The notes beneath the pieces are model-generated. The model made no database searches and was not told where the DNA came from. It saw nothing but the letters and a program-made list of their open reading frames with translations. A DNA stretch of 64,000 nt from Turneriella sp. (GTDB lineage Bacteria > Spirochaetota > Leptospiria > Turneriellales > Turneriellaceae). Made by a program: the position numbers and the translations under genes. The DNA is taken from contig JABARV010000002.1 in assembly GCA_019186965.1 (NCBI GenBank), forward strand, positions 316,737-380,736. Direction: 5' to 3'. Shown here piece by piece: positions 8,937 to 17,077 of the stretch. Within the stretch, counting starts at the first letter, position 1. Every line of letters begins with the position of its first letter.

Positions 8937-9638
8937 CTAAAATTTCACGGTGAAACTAGCCGCCATCATGTTCGTATTCGGCATGTTTGCTTCATGATGA
9001 ACCTTATAACCGTTACGGTTATTATACGAGTCTATGAATTGCTCTTCAAAATAAACCATATTCCGAACCCGCGGAACTTGGAAAAAATAATACCCCGATA
9101 GTATTAAAGCAAGGCCGGCCGTTGGTATCGCTATGATGATCGGTATATCTGGGTTACTCGAAAATGCAGAAGGCATCCAGCCGGCCAGCAAGGCCGGATA
9201 ACCCACCACATACAACATCGTTTCGCCAGCAGACATGCTGCCTGAATAAGCCTGGTTCAGGAGGGTTCTTTCATTTTCCGTAAGGCTTATCCGATATCTT
9301 TTAAACTTCAAAGTTCCGTATCCTATGTATTCCGAATTCTGCATATCGTCGTAAAACAGGCATTTTTGATTCGCCGCGATTTCGCTTTCACAAAGCTGAT
9401 CGCCATATGCGTTGTTGCGATAATACGTATAGTATAAGAACCCCTTGAGCGGGCGATAGTTGTCGTGATAACTGCCGTCGCCGGTTTTGATGACCAATGA
9501 ATCATCAAAATAACCGATAGCGCCATTCGCGCTATCCTTTGTTATCAAGTAACGATCTGCGTAATAACCGCTCTGCGAAGCGCAACCGAAAGCACAGATT
9601 GCGACGATCAGAGAAATTATCAAAATAGAGAACTTCAT
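8937..9638 (-). CDS. Putative lipoprotein with one internal membrane segment
   Basis: 233 residues. The leader MKFSILIISLIVAICAFGC ends in a lipobox (AFGC), followed by a Tyr-rich region. A hydrophobic segment lies near residues 145-185 (around IPIIIAIPTAGLALILSGYY), and the C-terminus is ASFTVKF. The terminal aromatic residue is compatible with a surface-exposed or barrel-associated protein. Its start overlaps the stop of the preceding gene by 4 bp, so the two are probably co-translated. Family unknown. Confidence 0.68.
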   Translation of the reverse strand: MKFSILIISLIVAICAFGCASQSGYYADRYLITKDSANGAIGYFDDSLVIKTGDGSYHDNYRPLKGFLYYTYYRNNAYGDQLCESEIAANQKCLFYDDMQNSEYIGYGTLKFKRYRISLTENERTLLNQAYSGSMSAGETMLYVVGYPALLAGWMPSAFSSNPDIPIIIAIPTAGLALILSGYYFFQVPRVRNMVYFEEQFIDSYNNRNGYKVHHEANMPNTNMMAASFTVKF

Positions 9639-10399
9639 TTTTTCTCCATTTCCACTACGCAGAGGACATTAGCCCGGGCGGCAGGTTGAGCCTGGGGCAA
9701 GGAAGTTGGCTTCGCCACAAGCCTCACATCCTCCCCCGTTGAGATTCTGAGCCCCAGAAAATACTCTTCGCTTCTTTCCTTTACAACGCTTTCCGTAAGC
9801 CATGATTGCGGCATGACTGCGCAGCGGTCTTGAGAGTTGCCGAGACAGGTGTCGCTATAAATCAATGAGTAGGCGAACGTTGATGTCCAGATGATGTTCT
9901 TATCCCGCAGACCCGGAAAGTTTTCTTCGCCGTTAAATTTTGCCTCCGGTTTCGTACAGCTGGATATAGATTCTTCGGTTAGCCCGGGTTTCTGGAGTAT
10001 CATGCTCAGCTGCCTTTCCGATAAACCAGCGGTCGTCTTTTCTACGCGGAAATCGAAAGAACCCCCGCCACAGGTGACCAAACTCCAGTAAGCTTCATTG
10101 CGCTTCGGGAGCCTGAATTTTTTGCCCTCATAGCTTATTGCATTGCATGCAGCTTTGGCCTCTTGATAGGTTAAGAGCGAGCTATCACCGGTGCATCTGA
10201 CCGGATCAGTACCGATGACGCACTTTTGCCATACTAAATTGTTGGCTCGGTCGAAGATGAATTGATTTTCGAGCGGTACGAATTCGGGACGCCGGACCAT
10301 GGAGGAACAACTCATCAAAGCGACTAAGCTGACTAAACCGGTATACCGGTAGATTGCCCGATTTACCATACCTTTAATGTTGTGTTTTCGTTCGTTCAT
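9635..10399 (-). CDS. DUF1566 (Lcl-like) lipoprotein
   Basis: 254 residues from the ATG at 10399, which has a GAGGGG ribosome site; an upstream in-frame ATG at 10447 lacks one. A hydrophobic stretch ends in LVALMSC, a lipobox. The mature part carries the DUF1566/Lcl C-terminal pattern: VWQKCVIG, a CTGD segment, TYQEAKAACNAI, KFRLPKRNEAYWSLV and a late WTSTFAYS. Members of this family are secreted or surface lipoproteins, some with collagen-like stalks; none is present here. It overlaps the next gene by 4 bp. The 248 bp upstream, to the propeller gene, show no convincing gene. Confidence 0.75.
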   Translation of the reverse strand: MNERKHNIKGMVNRAIYRYTGLVSLVALMSCSSMVRRPEFVPLENQFIFDRANNLVWQKCVIGTDPVRCTGDSSLLTYQEAKAACNAISYEGKKFRLPKRNEAYWSLVTCGGGSFDFRVEKTTAGLSERQLSMILQKPGLTEESISSCTKPEAKFNGEENFPGLRDKNIIWTSTFAYSLIYSDTCLGNSQDRCAVMPQSWLTESVVKERSEEYFLGLRISTGEDVRLVAKPTSLPQAQPAARANVLCVVEMEKK

Positions 10400-10647
10400 T
10401 ATATTCCCCTCAAGTGTATTTTTTTTCAATTCTGTAATCGCGATCATGACGCCGTTAGCCTGTGGAGCACTTCGGGTGTCTATTTCTGCATATACTAATA
10501 GTGCCTTTAGCCCCGGAAACTTTCGCTTTTTTTGATATGCTTAAAAGATTTCGCCCTATTAGATCGAATAAATAGCCTTTAAGGGCTGTGGTTACCACTG
10601 CATGCATTTGGTGCCGCCTCAAAGACTCTTTCGACAGATTTACCATA

Positions 10648-11571
10648 TCAGAATTTAGCATCATTTACAGTCGCGCCACCCAGCCCATTCGCTGTCGTTC
10701 TATTGGAAAACGTACTTGCATAGTCATTCGATATCGACAGGCCATTACTCGTCGAAATGAGGACGACATTGCTTGAAGCGATAATCCTTTGAACAAAATT
10801 ATGCGCCAACCCATTGGTCGTGTTGCGATTCGTAAAAGTTTGACCATCGTCCGAACTTACGGAAATTCCATTATCGGTAGTCCCGATATAGAGTTTTCCG
10901 CAATTCTTGATCAACCAACTGACATTATTCGACGCAAGTCCGTTGGCTGTAGTTCTACAAGAAAACGAAGAGCCATTATCCGTGGAAATACAGACACCGC
11001 CTCCATTTGTAGCCACAAATAATTTAGTGCCATCGTGAAAGCTCGATGCTACCCAATTATTTCCAAGACCATTAGCAGTCGTCTTATTAGAGTACGTATT
11101 GCCGCCGTCAGACGAAATTGAGAGGCCACCTAAGGTAGCGGCAAATAATTTGCCTAATGCACTGGTCGCGCTTAAAACAGCGTTATTTCCTAAACCTTGG
11201 CTGGTCGTCCTATTTGAATAAGTTGCGCCACCATCCGTGGTGATTGACAGTCCGCCCGCCGTGGAAACATACATTGTGCCCCCGTTCAGCAGAACTGAAT
11301 AAACTGTGTTCGCTGCAAGGCCGTTAGCTGTCGTCTTATTTAAAAATGACGTACCTGAATCTGAGGAAATAGAAAATCCACCAGATGTAGCAGCATAAAC
11401 AGTCGAATAACTGGGATTTGCCGTACACGTAGCCACTGTAGAACCATTTCCGAGTGTACTTGAATTATCGGATGATTCAGTTGATGGGTTACGCGCAGAC
11501 TGAACCACACACCCGGAGATTATTGCCAATATCAGAATTAACGAAATGTATTTGAGCCAGTTAGACAACAT
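10648..11571 (-). CDS. Asp-box (BNR-like) beta-propeller lipoprotein
   Basis: 307 residues. The leader ends in the lipobox IISGC (Cys21) and is followed by a Ser/Asn-rich linker. Six copies of a roughly 42-residue repeat follow, each with the Asp-box form S-x-D-x-G-x-S/T-F/Y and the tail TTANGLxxNxV. This predicts a six-bladed propeller on the cell surface. Sequence identity among blades is high, so the gene may expand or contract by recombination. It is the first gene of the envelope cluster, with ribosome site AGGAGGG and a TATAAT box at 11621-11626. The ligand cannot be inferred. Confidence 0.8.
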   Translation of the reverse strand: MLSNWLKYISLILILAIISGCVVQSARNPSTESSDNSSTLGNGSTVATCTANPSYSTVYAATSGGFSISSDSGTSFLNKTTANGLAANTVYSVLLNGGTMYVSTAGGLSITTDGGATYSNRTTSQGLGNNAVLSATSALGKLFAATLGGLSISSDGGNTYSNKTTANGLGNNWVASSFHDGTKLFVATNGGGVCISTDNGSSFSCRTTANGLASNNVSWLIKNCGKLYIGTTDNGISVSSDDGQTFTNRNTTNGLAHNFVQRIIASSNVVLISTSNGLSISNDYASTFSNRTTANGLGGATVNDAKF

Positions 11572-11620
11572 AAAACCCTCCTGTTGCCAGATTCAGCCGA
11601 TGAGCACCTTCCGGCATATA

Positions 11621-11626
11621 ATTATA
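11621..11626 (-). promoter_or_regulatory. TATAAT box upstream of the envelope cluster
   Basis: A consensus TATAAT on the minus strand lies 50 bp upstream of the propeller gene. The -35 region (TTTATC, 17 bp away) is weak. It would let the antisense cassette 3 be transcribed independently. Confidence 0.4.
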
Positions 11627-11793
11627 ACACAGTGGAATGAAAAGATAAAAACTTGCGCTTTTTTTAACAGGCCATGTTGAAAATCCACATGGCGGTTTGT
11701 TAAATTGCAACACCCTAATTCAGGGTAAATGATCGCCCAAGAGTGCCTTGCGTCGCCATGGATGGCGACGAAGTACGCAGGCGCAATTATTTC

Positions 11794-12125
11794 ACACAAC
11801 GCGGAATTTACCTGACGTTTGGTGACGCAAGTGTCATTATTTCAGCCTGTAAAGCCTATTTGCGTCACCAAATGTGCGTGAAGCGCCTGCCTGAGGAGCA
11901 CAAAACAAGCGTCCCGCTTGTGCTTTGTCCGCGATCTTCTGGCGCGCAGGGCCGTGACCGAAACGATTGCGCAGCAATCGTGAGGTCTCCGTCTTCGGTG
12001 CACGCGCGACGAGTCTTCGCGACCAAAGCGATTTCACAGAAATCGCGAGGTCTCTGTCCTCAGAGTCTCCGTCTTCGGTGGAGCCACGGCACCGCAGCGA
12101 GCGCAGCAGGTAAATTTTGTTGTGC
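11794..12125 (+). repeat. attC-like recombination element C (332 bp)
   Basis: Inverse core ACACAAC (11794-11800), 5-nt spacer GCGGA, L'' ATTTACCTG (11806-11814), perfect 13-bp stem (11818-11830 with 11860-11872), hairpin CAAGCG/CGCTTG around TCC (11906-11920), further stems, L' CAGGTAAAT (12107-12115), 3-nt spacer, core GTTGTGC (12119-12125). Apart from its ends it is close to identical to element A 7.3 kb away. A hairpin with stem GTCGCCAT/ATGGCGAC (11752-11769) flanks it. The stretch 11572-12142 therefore holds a promoter, this element and no gene. Confidence 0.65.
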
Positions 12126-12142
12126 GAAGTTAATGCTTCGGA

Positions 12143-14104
12143 CTAGCCCATGACAGGTCTTGGTGCGGTTTGCCCGAAATCTCTTACGAAACGGGTCGTA
12201 GAAACCTGTTTGTTTAACCGCGGATTCGCACTTATATTCATTTTCAAAGCTACCACACCAGGCAACCATATGAATGAGCTGACGATCAACCTGCCTGGAT
12301 ATTCTGATTCCGAAGACTTACAACGTGTAATAGCAACATAAAATAACCGTCTCTGCTCCTCAATAAGCCGCTTAGTCTTTTGGGAGTCAGAACCTTCCGG
12401 AATGAACGGAATTAGCTCATCGATCATTGACATAAGTATTACAAATTTAGCACTCAGCCCTTTCGATGCATGCAAACTCATAATACGAACGTGATCAATT
12501 TCTTCCGGAGAATCTGGGAGCGCAATTTTTTCAGTCAAGGCTGACATGATTGAGGCAAACCAATCCTGAATATCATCTACATCTTTTGTTTCTGGTCTTG
12601 GCGTCGTAGCTATAAGACTTTGGTAAATGGATTTTAATTCATAAAAATCTACCTCTTGGTCGTCACTCTTAATAAAATGCTCAAATAAGGTATCCGGGTC
12701 ATCTTGGAGGTGTCCTCGAAGGGCTGTGAGATCAGCCAGTATTTTCCTGTATTCTTCAATGACGGTGGTTAAACCCGTCATACTCAAGCTACCACCTAAT
12801 AGAGAGTCTAACAGGTCTCGTACTGAAATATTCCTTGCAGATGCTTCTTGGAAAAGTTTCTTGTATTGGTTCTTCCTAAAGTCTGCAGAGCCAGCCCCAA
12901 TCAAGTATCGAAGGGAAATTTTGTCTTGCGGTGCGGAAAGTAGGTGCAACAATGAATAGGCCTTTCGGACCTCAGGATTCTTTATGACGCTTTCCCTAAA
13001 GTATGATTTCACGGGAATTTGTTCGACCAACAACCTGTCCCGGAGCTTGTAACCGATAAGACGCCTAGGGGCTAATACTAAGATGTCACCTGGTTTTACT
13101 TGGCCTTTTTGAAGTTCGTCCTTTATTCTATTGATGATACCTTCTAGTTCCTTCTTGTCATCACCCCATTGAATAATCTCAACGATGCCTTCCTGATTAG
13201 CTTCATATGGGGTTAGTTTACCTAATGAACGATTCGTGTTCTTTGAGATTAACTCTGAGGCCATCTTAGTTACTTGCTTGGGGCATCGACGAATTGTATC
13301 AAACGGTATATCAGTATGAGAGCCATAAAGTGTATCAATTTCCTTGATGCCTTCGGGGTGAGCATTTTTGAAGCTATAAATTGACTGATCATCATCGCCG
13401 ACAATCAGGATGCTCGATCGCCCTCGTATAACGCGGATGAATTCTTGCTCTGCTTTATTTAGATCTTGATATTCATCTACCAATAAATGGGAGAACTTAC
13501 CGATTTCTGTCGATGCTGGATTTTCAATTAAGTATCTCAACGCGAGATGAATTACTTCCCCCACCATGACCCCATTGTGTTCCGTTAGCCAATCAACGAT
13601 GCGCTGCTCAAATTCAATTTCTACTTCATCGCGTGGTATTGCAGGATTTTCAGATTGAAGGGTTGCCCAAGCTGCCAAGTATGATTGGAGAAGCGCCCAC
13701 CTCTCCTTCACGCCAGACCCATCGGGGAAATCTATATCCCGAATAGCTGGTTCAATTTCATGGTCAATAATCATACGCGGATTTCTTTTGGTATAATCTT
13801 TGACTTCTTGCTTTCCGAGAATAGCCATAGCGTGAGCGTGCACAGTACGGGCGATGACCTTGTCCGCACCCGTAACATTAATGCTTGAAATTTCTTTTTT
13901 CAAATCTGCGGCTGAAGTGCGCGTGAATGTAATGGCTAAAATTGTTTCCGGGTCAGTACCTTCCTCTAAGAGTCGAGTAATACGCTTCTTAATACCAAAA
14001 CTCTTCCCCGAACCAGGTCCTGCCAAAGATCGGATTACTGAATCATTGCAGCTTGCAAGCTTGTACGCTGCAGAGTCTTTTGTTAAGTTATCATCCCAAG
14101 GCAT
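12143..14104 (-). CDS. UvrD/Rep-family superfamily 1A DNA helicase
   Basis: 653 residues. Helicase motifs in order: Walker A AGPGSGKS (28-35), TFTRTSAADLKKEI (Ia), LLVDEYQDLNKAEQ (II), GDDDQSIYSFKNA (III), a central IRRCPK (IV), SLHASKGLSAKFVI (V) and RRLFYVAITRCK (VI). All catalytic residues are present, so it should be an ATP-driven 3'-5' single-strand translocase. It is shorter than housekeeping UvrD or PcrA (about 720 residues) and stands alone in its cassette. Relatives of this size occur in defence systems such as Gabija, but no GajA-like nuclease is adjacent, so a defence role is only possible. Ribosome site AGGAGATT ends a few bases before the ATG, 24 bp from element D. Confidence 0.9.
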   Translation of the reverse strand: MPWDDNLTKDSAAYKLASCNDSVIRSLAGPGSGKSFGIKKRITRLLEEGTDPETILAITFTRTSAADLKKEISSINVTGADKVIARTVHAHAMAILGKQEVKDYTKRNPRMIIDHEIEPAIRDIDFPDGSGVKERWALLQSYLAAWATLQSENPAIPRDEVEIEFEQRIVDWLTEHNGVMVGEVIHLALRYLIENPASTEIGKFSHLLVDEYQDLNKAEQEFIRVIRGRSSILIVGDDDQSIYSFKNAHPEGIKEIDTLYGSHTDIPFDTIRRCPKQVTKMASELISKNTNRSLGKLTPYEANQEGIVEIIQWGDDKKELEGIINRIKDELQKGQVKPGDILVLAPRRLIGYKLRDRLLVEQIPVKSYFRESVIKNPEVRKAYSLLHLLSAPQDKISLRYLIGAGSADFRKNQYKKLFQEASARNISVRDLLDSLLGGSLSMTGLTTVIEEYRKILADLTALRGHLQDDPDTLFEHFIKSDDQEVDFYELKSIYQSLIATTPRPETKDVDDIQDWFASIMSALTEKIALPDSPEEIDHVRIMSLHASKGLSAKFVILMSMIDELIPFIPEGSDSQKTKRLIEEQRRLFYVAITRCKSSESEYPGRLIVSSFIWLPGVVALKMNISANPRLNKQVSTTRFVRDFGQTAPRPVMG

Positions 14105-14127
14105 CGAATCTCCTAAGCATTAATTTC

Positions 14128-14351
14128 GCACAACGTGGAATTTACCCGACGTTGATGGTGCGCCACACAATAAAGCCGGGCTTATTTGAAAAGCCACATA
14201 CTAAGCACCATCAATGTGCCGTAGGCCACTCGCGGCAAAGCACAAAACAAGCGTCCCGCTTGTGCTTTGTCCGCGATCTTTGTGGCCGGAGTGCCGAGCA
14301 CGCGAGGAGCCACGGCACCGCAGCGAGCGCAGCGGGTAAATTTTGTTCTCT
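14128..14351 (+). repeat. attC-like recombination element D (224 bp)
   Basis: Inverse core GCACAAC (14128-14134), 5-nt spacer GTGGA, L'' ATTTACCCG (14140-14148), 10-bp stem (14152-14161 with 14205-14214), long hairpin CAAAGCACAA/TTGTGCTTTG (14236-14245, 14260-14269) around the CGTCCCG core, L' CGGGTAAAT (14333-14341), 3-nt spacer, core GTTCTCT (14345-14351). The perfect hairpin GCCCGGCC/GGCCGGGC with loop ATGGAG follows (14371-14392). The L'' and L' arms differ from those of A and C in the same way on both sides, so pairing is kept. Confidence 0.65.
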
Positions 14352-14430
14352 GACGTAGTTGCGCCTGTGAGCCCGGCCATGGAGGGCCGGGCGACTATAG
14401 ACGAGATCATTTATATAAAATGGCTTTTTG

Positions 14431-14462
14431 TGGACTCTGTACTATGGTACAGGCCATAGCTT
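14431..14462 (+). promoter_or_regulatory. MerR-type promoter/operator 1
   Basis: TGGACT, then the near-perfect dyad CTGTACTATGGTACAG (14437-14452), then a TAGCTT -10-like box about 20 bp from the -35. The long spacer filled by a dyad is the signature of promoters activated by MerR proteins through DNA distortion. It drives the small membrane protein gene at 14497. Confidence 0.75.
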
Positions 14463-14496
14463 CGACTCAACTCACTTTGTAGGAGGAGCATATACT

Positions 14497-14721
14497 ATGC
14501 AAACAACCAGCGAATCTAAAAAATCGAAAATCCAAGTAGCGCGGCGCATTCTACTGGGTCTGCTCTGTTGCGCGATACCCCTGTCGATACATCTCAACCG
14601 CGAGACTTCAGAGAGCGGTTTGTTGCAACTATTATCGCCGCTAAAGGGGCACATTTTAGTTTTGGGGCTTTTGCTTCTATTAGTGCTCTGGCCACGTTTG
14701 AAGTCCGGGAGAAAACGATAA
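14497..14721 (+). CDS. Small mer-operon membrane protein
   Basis: 74 residues with ribosome site AGGAGGA before the ATG. Two hydrophobic helices are predicted: RRILLGLLCCAIPLSI, which carries a Cys-Cys pair, and GHILVLGLLLLLVLWP. A cysteine pair in a membrane helix next to a MerR-type promoter suggests a small mercury transport or accessory protein in the style of MerF or MerE. The sequence is not a clear match to either, so the specific role is inference. The second MerR-type promoter begins just after its stop. Confidence 0.65.
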   Translation: MQTTSESKKSKIQVARRILLGLLCCAIPLSIHLNRETSESGLLQLLSPLKGHILVLGLLLLLVLWPRLKSGRKR

Positions 14722-14726
14722 TTTTT

Positions 14727-14759
14727 TTGGACTCTGTACCATACTACAATGTTTAACTT
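14727..14759 (+). promoter_or_regulatory. MerR-type promoter/operator 2
   Basis: TTGGACT, the dyad region CTGTACCATACTACAA (14734-14749) and a TAACTT box at about 20 bp spacing. The motif is shared with promoter 1. It lies 30 bp ahead of the MerTP gene. Confidence 0.7.
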
Positions 14760-14789
14760 AAACCAGATCAAATTTCAAAGGAGATTCGT

Positions 14790-15413
14790 ATGGAAGATAA
14801 ATCTGCATCAAACAAAACACTTTGGGCTGCTTTACTGGTCGGGACAGCAGCCTCACTCTGCTGTCTCACCCCCGTTCTGGGCATTTTAGTGGGGATTGGC
14901 GGGATCGCCTCAATATTTTCGTGGATCGAGCCGGCGAGGCCTTATCTGATTGCGCTGACGCTTGGGATACTGGCGTTTGCCTGGTATAAAAAGCTAAAGC
15001 CCGTGAGGGGCGGGGAAATCGAGTGTGCGTGTGAAACCGACGAAAAACCAGCCTTCTGGCACAGTAAAGTTTTTCTGGCGATCATTTCAGTAGCGGCAGT
15101 GCTGCTATTAACTTTCCCGTCGTATTCGGGAATATTTTTCCGATCTGCCAAAGCGACACCGCTTATAATTGAAAAGGAAAATATTGCCATGGCAACACTT
15201 TCGATTCAGGGTATGACCTGTTCCGGCTGTGAACAGAGTGTCAATAAAGCGCTGAAGGATAAACCGGGCGTGATTGAGAGCAGCTCGGACCATCTGCGCG
15301 GCCTCGCATGGGTTAAGTATGACAAATCCCGAATCGGGTTTGAGGAATTTCGTAACGCCGTCGAAAAAACTGTTGGCTACAAGGTCATAGATATTCAAGG
15401 AGGCATGAAATGA
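14790..15413 (+). CDS. merTP: MerT-MerP fusion, mercuric ion transporter
   Basis: 207 residues in two parts. The first is MerT-like: three predicted membrane helices, a Cys-Cys pair in helix 1 (C24, C25 in SLCCLTPVLG) and a cytoplasmic Cys-x-Cys (C79, C81 in IECACETD). After another helix comes a MerP/heavy-metal-associated domain with GMTCSGCE (C144, C147). The protein would hand Hg(II) from the outer face through the membrane to cytoplasmic MerA. Separate merT and merP genes are usual in proteobacteria; fusions are known in other phyla. Ribosome site AAAGGAG. It overlaps merA by 4 bp (ATGA), so the two are translationally coupled. Confidence 0.92.
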   Translation: MEDKSASNKTLWAALLVGTAASLCCLTPVLGILVGIGGIASIFSWIEPARPYLIALTLGILAFAWYKKLKPVRGGEIECACETDEKPAFWHSKVFLAIISVAAVLLLTFPSYSGIFFRSAKATPLIIEKENIAMATLSIQGMTCSGCEQSVNKALKDKPGVIESSSDHLRGLAWVKYDKSRIGFEEFRNAVEKTVGYKVIDIQGGMK

Positions 15414-17068
15414 ATCATAAAAACGTTGAAGTACAGATCGCGGGCATGACCTGCGATCATTGCGCTATCTCGATTGAGAAACTGCTGACAAAACAGGTTG
15501 GTGTAGTTTCCGCGGCTGTTGAATATCCCAGCGCTCGTGGGATTGTTACTTACGACTCGGCTAAGACTGACGAAGGTAAAATCATCGAGGCAATAAACGG
15601 CACGAAAAACTATCATGCAAATGTCGCTGTGCCCGCTACAGTGCCGTCAGACGGTTCGAAAAATTTCGATCTCATCATTATCGGCGGCGGTTCGGCGGCA
15701 TTCTCGGCGGCGATCAAGGCAGAAGAACTGGGAAAAGCCACTCTTATGATTAACGCGGGCCTCAATTTTGGAGGCACCTGCGTCAACGTCGGTTGTGTGC
15801 CGTCAAAAACGCTGATTCGGGCAGCAGAGTCGGTGCATCACGCGAATAGCTCCCGTTTTGCTGCTATAAAACCGCGCGGTGCGACCGTCGATTTTACTCA
15901 GCTTATTCGGGACAAAAAAGTGCTGGTAGCTCAGCTACAGAAGAATAAATATCTGGATGTAGTAGAGGATTTCGCCCGGCTGACGATGATAACTGGCTGG
16001 GCGCGGTTAATCGATTCCAACAGCGTTCAAGTCGACGGGAATCAGATTTATTCCGCGCAAAAAATCCTGATTGCGACGGGATCAACTACGAAAATTCCGG
16101 ATATTTCCGGCCTTGCGGAGATTGATTATCTGACGCACAGAACGCTTTTTGATCTCGAAGAAAAACCCGCAAGTCTGACCATCATGGGGGCAGGCTATAT
16201 CGGGCTCGAAATTGCGATGGCATACAATCGACTCGGAGTAAAGGTGAGGATCATCGAGTTTACCGATCGCGTGTTGAGAACTCAGAGTGAAGACATTAGC
16301 GCCGAACTTGAACAAGCGATGCGCTCAGAAGGAATTGAGATTCTCCCGAATTTCCGGGCCATAAAATTTGAGAAACGCGAGGCGGAGGTAATTATTCACT
16401 GTAAGTGCAAAGACGGCAGCATGACACAAATCAGGGAACGGGGCAGAGTTCTTGTGGCTTCTGGTACGCGCCCCAATACCGCGAAGCTCGGCATTGAGAC
16501 CGTAGGTTTAGAAACAGATGCGAGTGGTCATATAAAAGTCAACGACCAAATGGGAACGAATGTTCCGCACATTTATGCTGTGGGGGACGTCGCGAACACC
16601 CCACCCTTTGTTTATACCGCCGCCTACGAAGGGCGCCTTGCCGTAGAAAATGCTTTCACCGAAACCGTAAACCGTGCTGATTACACTGCGCTGCCTTGGG
16701 TCGTTTTCACCGACCCGCAAGTTGCCGGCGTTGGTATGGACGAAATGCAGGCAGCACAGGCCGGATTACCCTACGATGTTTCAAAGCTGGAACTCACGAA
16801 TCTACCGCGTGCGATTGTCGCAAATGATACCCGCGGCTTCATCAAGCTGATTCGCCACCGGGAAACGGATCGCTTGCTCGGTGGCCGCATTGTAGCATCT
16901 GAAGGCGGCGAGCTGGTGCAGTCTCTGGCGTTTGCAATCAAATTCGGCATTACGGTCAAACAATTATCCGAAGAACTCTATCCGTATCTGACGCTCAGTG
17001 AAGGGCTTAAGCTTGCCGCCATCGGTTTTCGCAAAGACGTGAAAAAGCTGAGCTGCTGTGCGAGTTAG
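15410..17068 (+). CDS. merA: Mercuric reductase MerA
   Basis: 552 residues. An N-terminal metal-binding domain (AGMTCDHC, C15 and C18) precedes a full flavoprotein disulfide reductase: FAD site IIIGGGSAAF (about 89-98), redox pair GGTCVNVGCVPSK (C124, C129), second nucleotide site IMGAGYIGLEIA, late FAD motif HIYAVGDV, and the MerA-specific C-terminal cysteine pair SCC (C549, C550). It reduces Hg(II) to volatile Hg(0) with NADPH in the cytoplasm. All residues needed for activity are visible. It sits directly behind MerTP, its presumed ion source. Confidence 0.97.
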   Translation: MNHKNVEVQIAGMTCDHCAISIEKLLTKQVGVVSAAVEYPSARGIVTYDSAKTDEGKIIEAINGTKNYHANVAVPATVPSDGSKNFDLIIIGGGSAAFSAAIKAEELGKATLMINAGLNFGGTCVNVGCVPSKTLIRAAESVHHANSSRFAAIKPRGATVDFTQLIRDKKVLVAQLQKNKYLDVVEDFARLTMITGWARLIDSNSVQVDGNQIYSAQKILIATGSTTKIPDISGLAEIDYLTHRTLFDLEEKPASLTIMGAGYIGLEIAMAYNRLGVKVRIIEFTDRVLRTQSEDISAELEQAMRSEGIEILPNFRAIKFEKREAEVIIHCKCKDGSMTQIRERGRVLVASGTRPNTAKLGIETVGLETDASGHIKVNDQMGTNVPHIYAVGDVANTPPFVYTAAYEGRLAVENAFTETVNRADYTALPWVVFTDPQVAGVGMDEMQAAQAGLPYDVSKLELTNLPRAIVANDTRGFIKLIRHRETDRLLGGRIVASEGGELVQSLAFAIKFGITVKQLSEELYPYLTLSEGLKLAAIGFRKDVKKLSCCAS

Positions 17069-17077
17069 GCAACCAGA

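Noticed and set aside
10455-10664. Possible 69-residue minus-strand gene between the propeller and DUF1566 genes
   Set aside because: It overlaps the end of the propeller gene in another frame, has no ribosome site and no recognisable product.
10648-11571. CRISPR-like or tandem DNA repeat
   Set aside because: The periodicity of about 126 bp is the coding repeat of propeller blades in one open frame, not spacer-separated direct repeats.
11743-12153. Open frames running through the structured elements (for example 4529-4876, 11743-12153, 14053-14358)
   Set aside because: Similar frames appear in several elements only because the elements themselves are repeated. They lack ribosome sites and follow hairpins rather than codon patterns.
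12143-14104. Gabija system
   Set aside because: The helicase resembles GajB in type, but no GajA-like OLD nuclease lies next to it.
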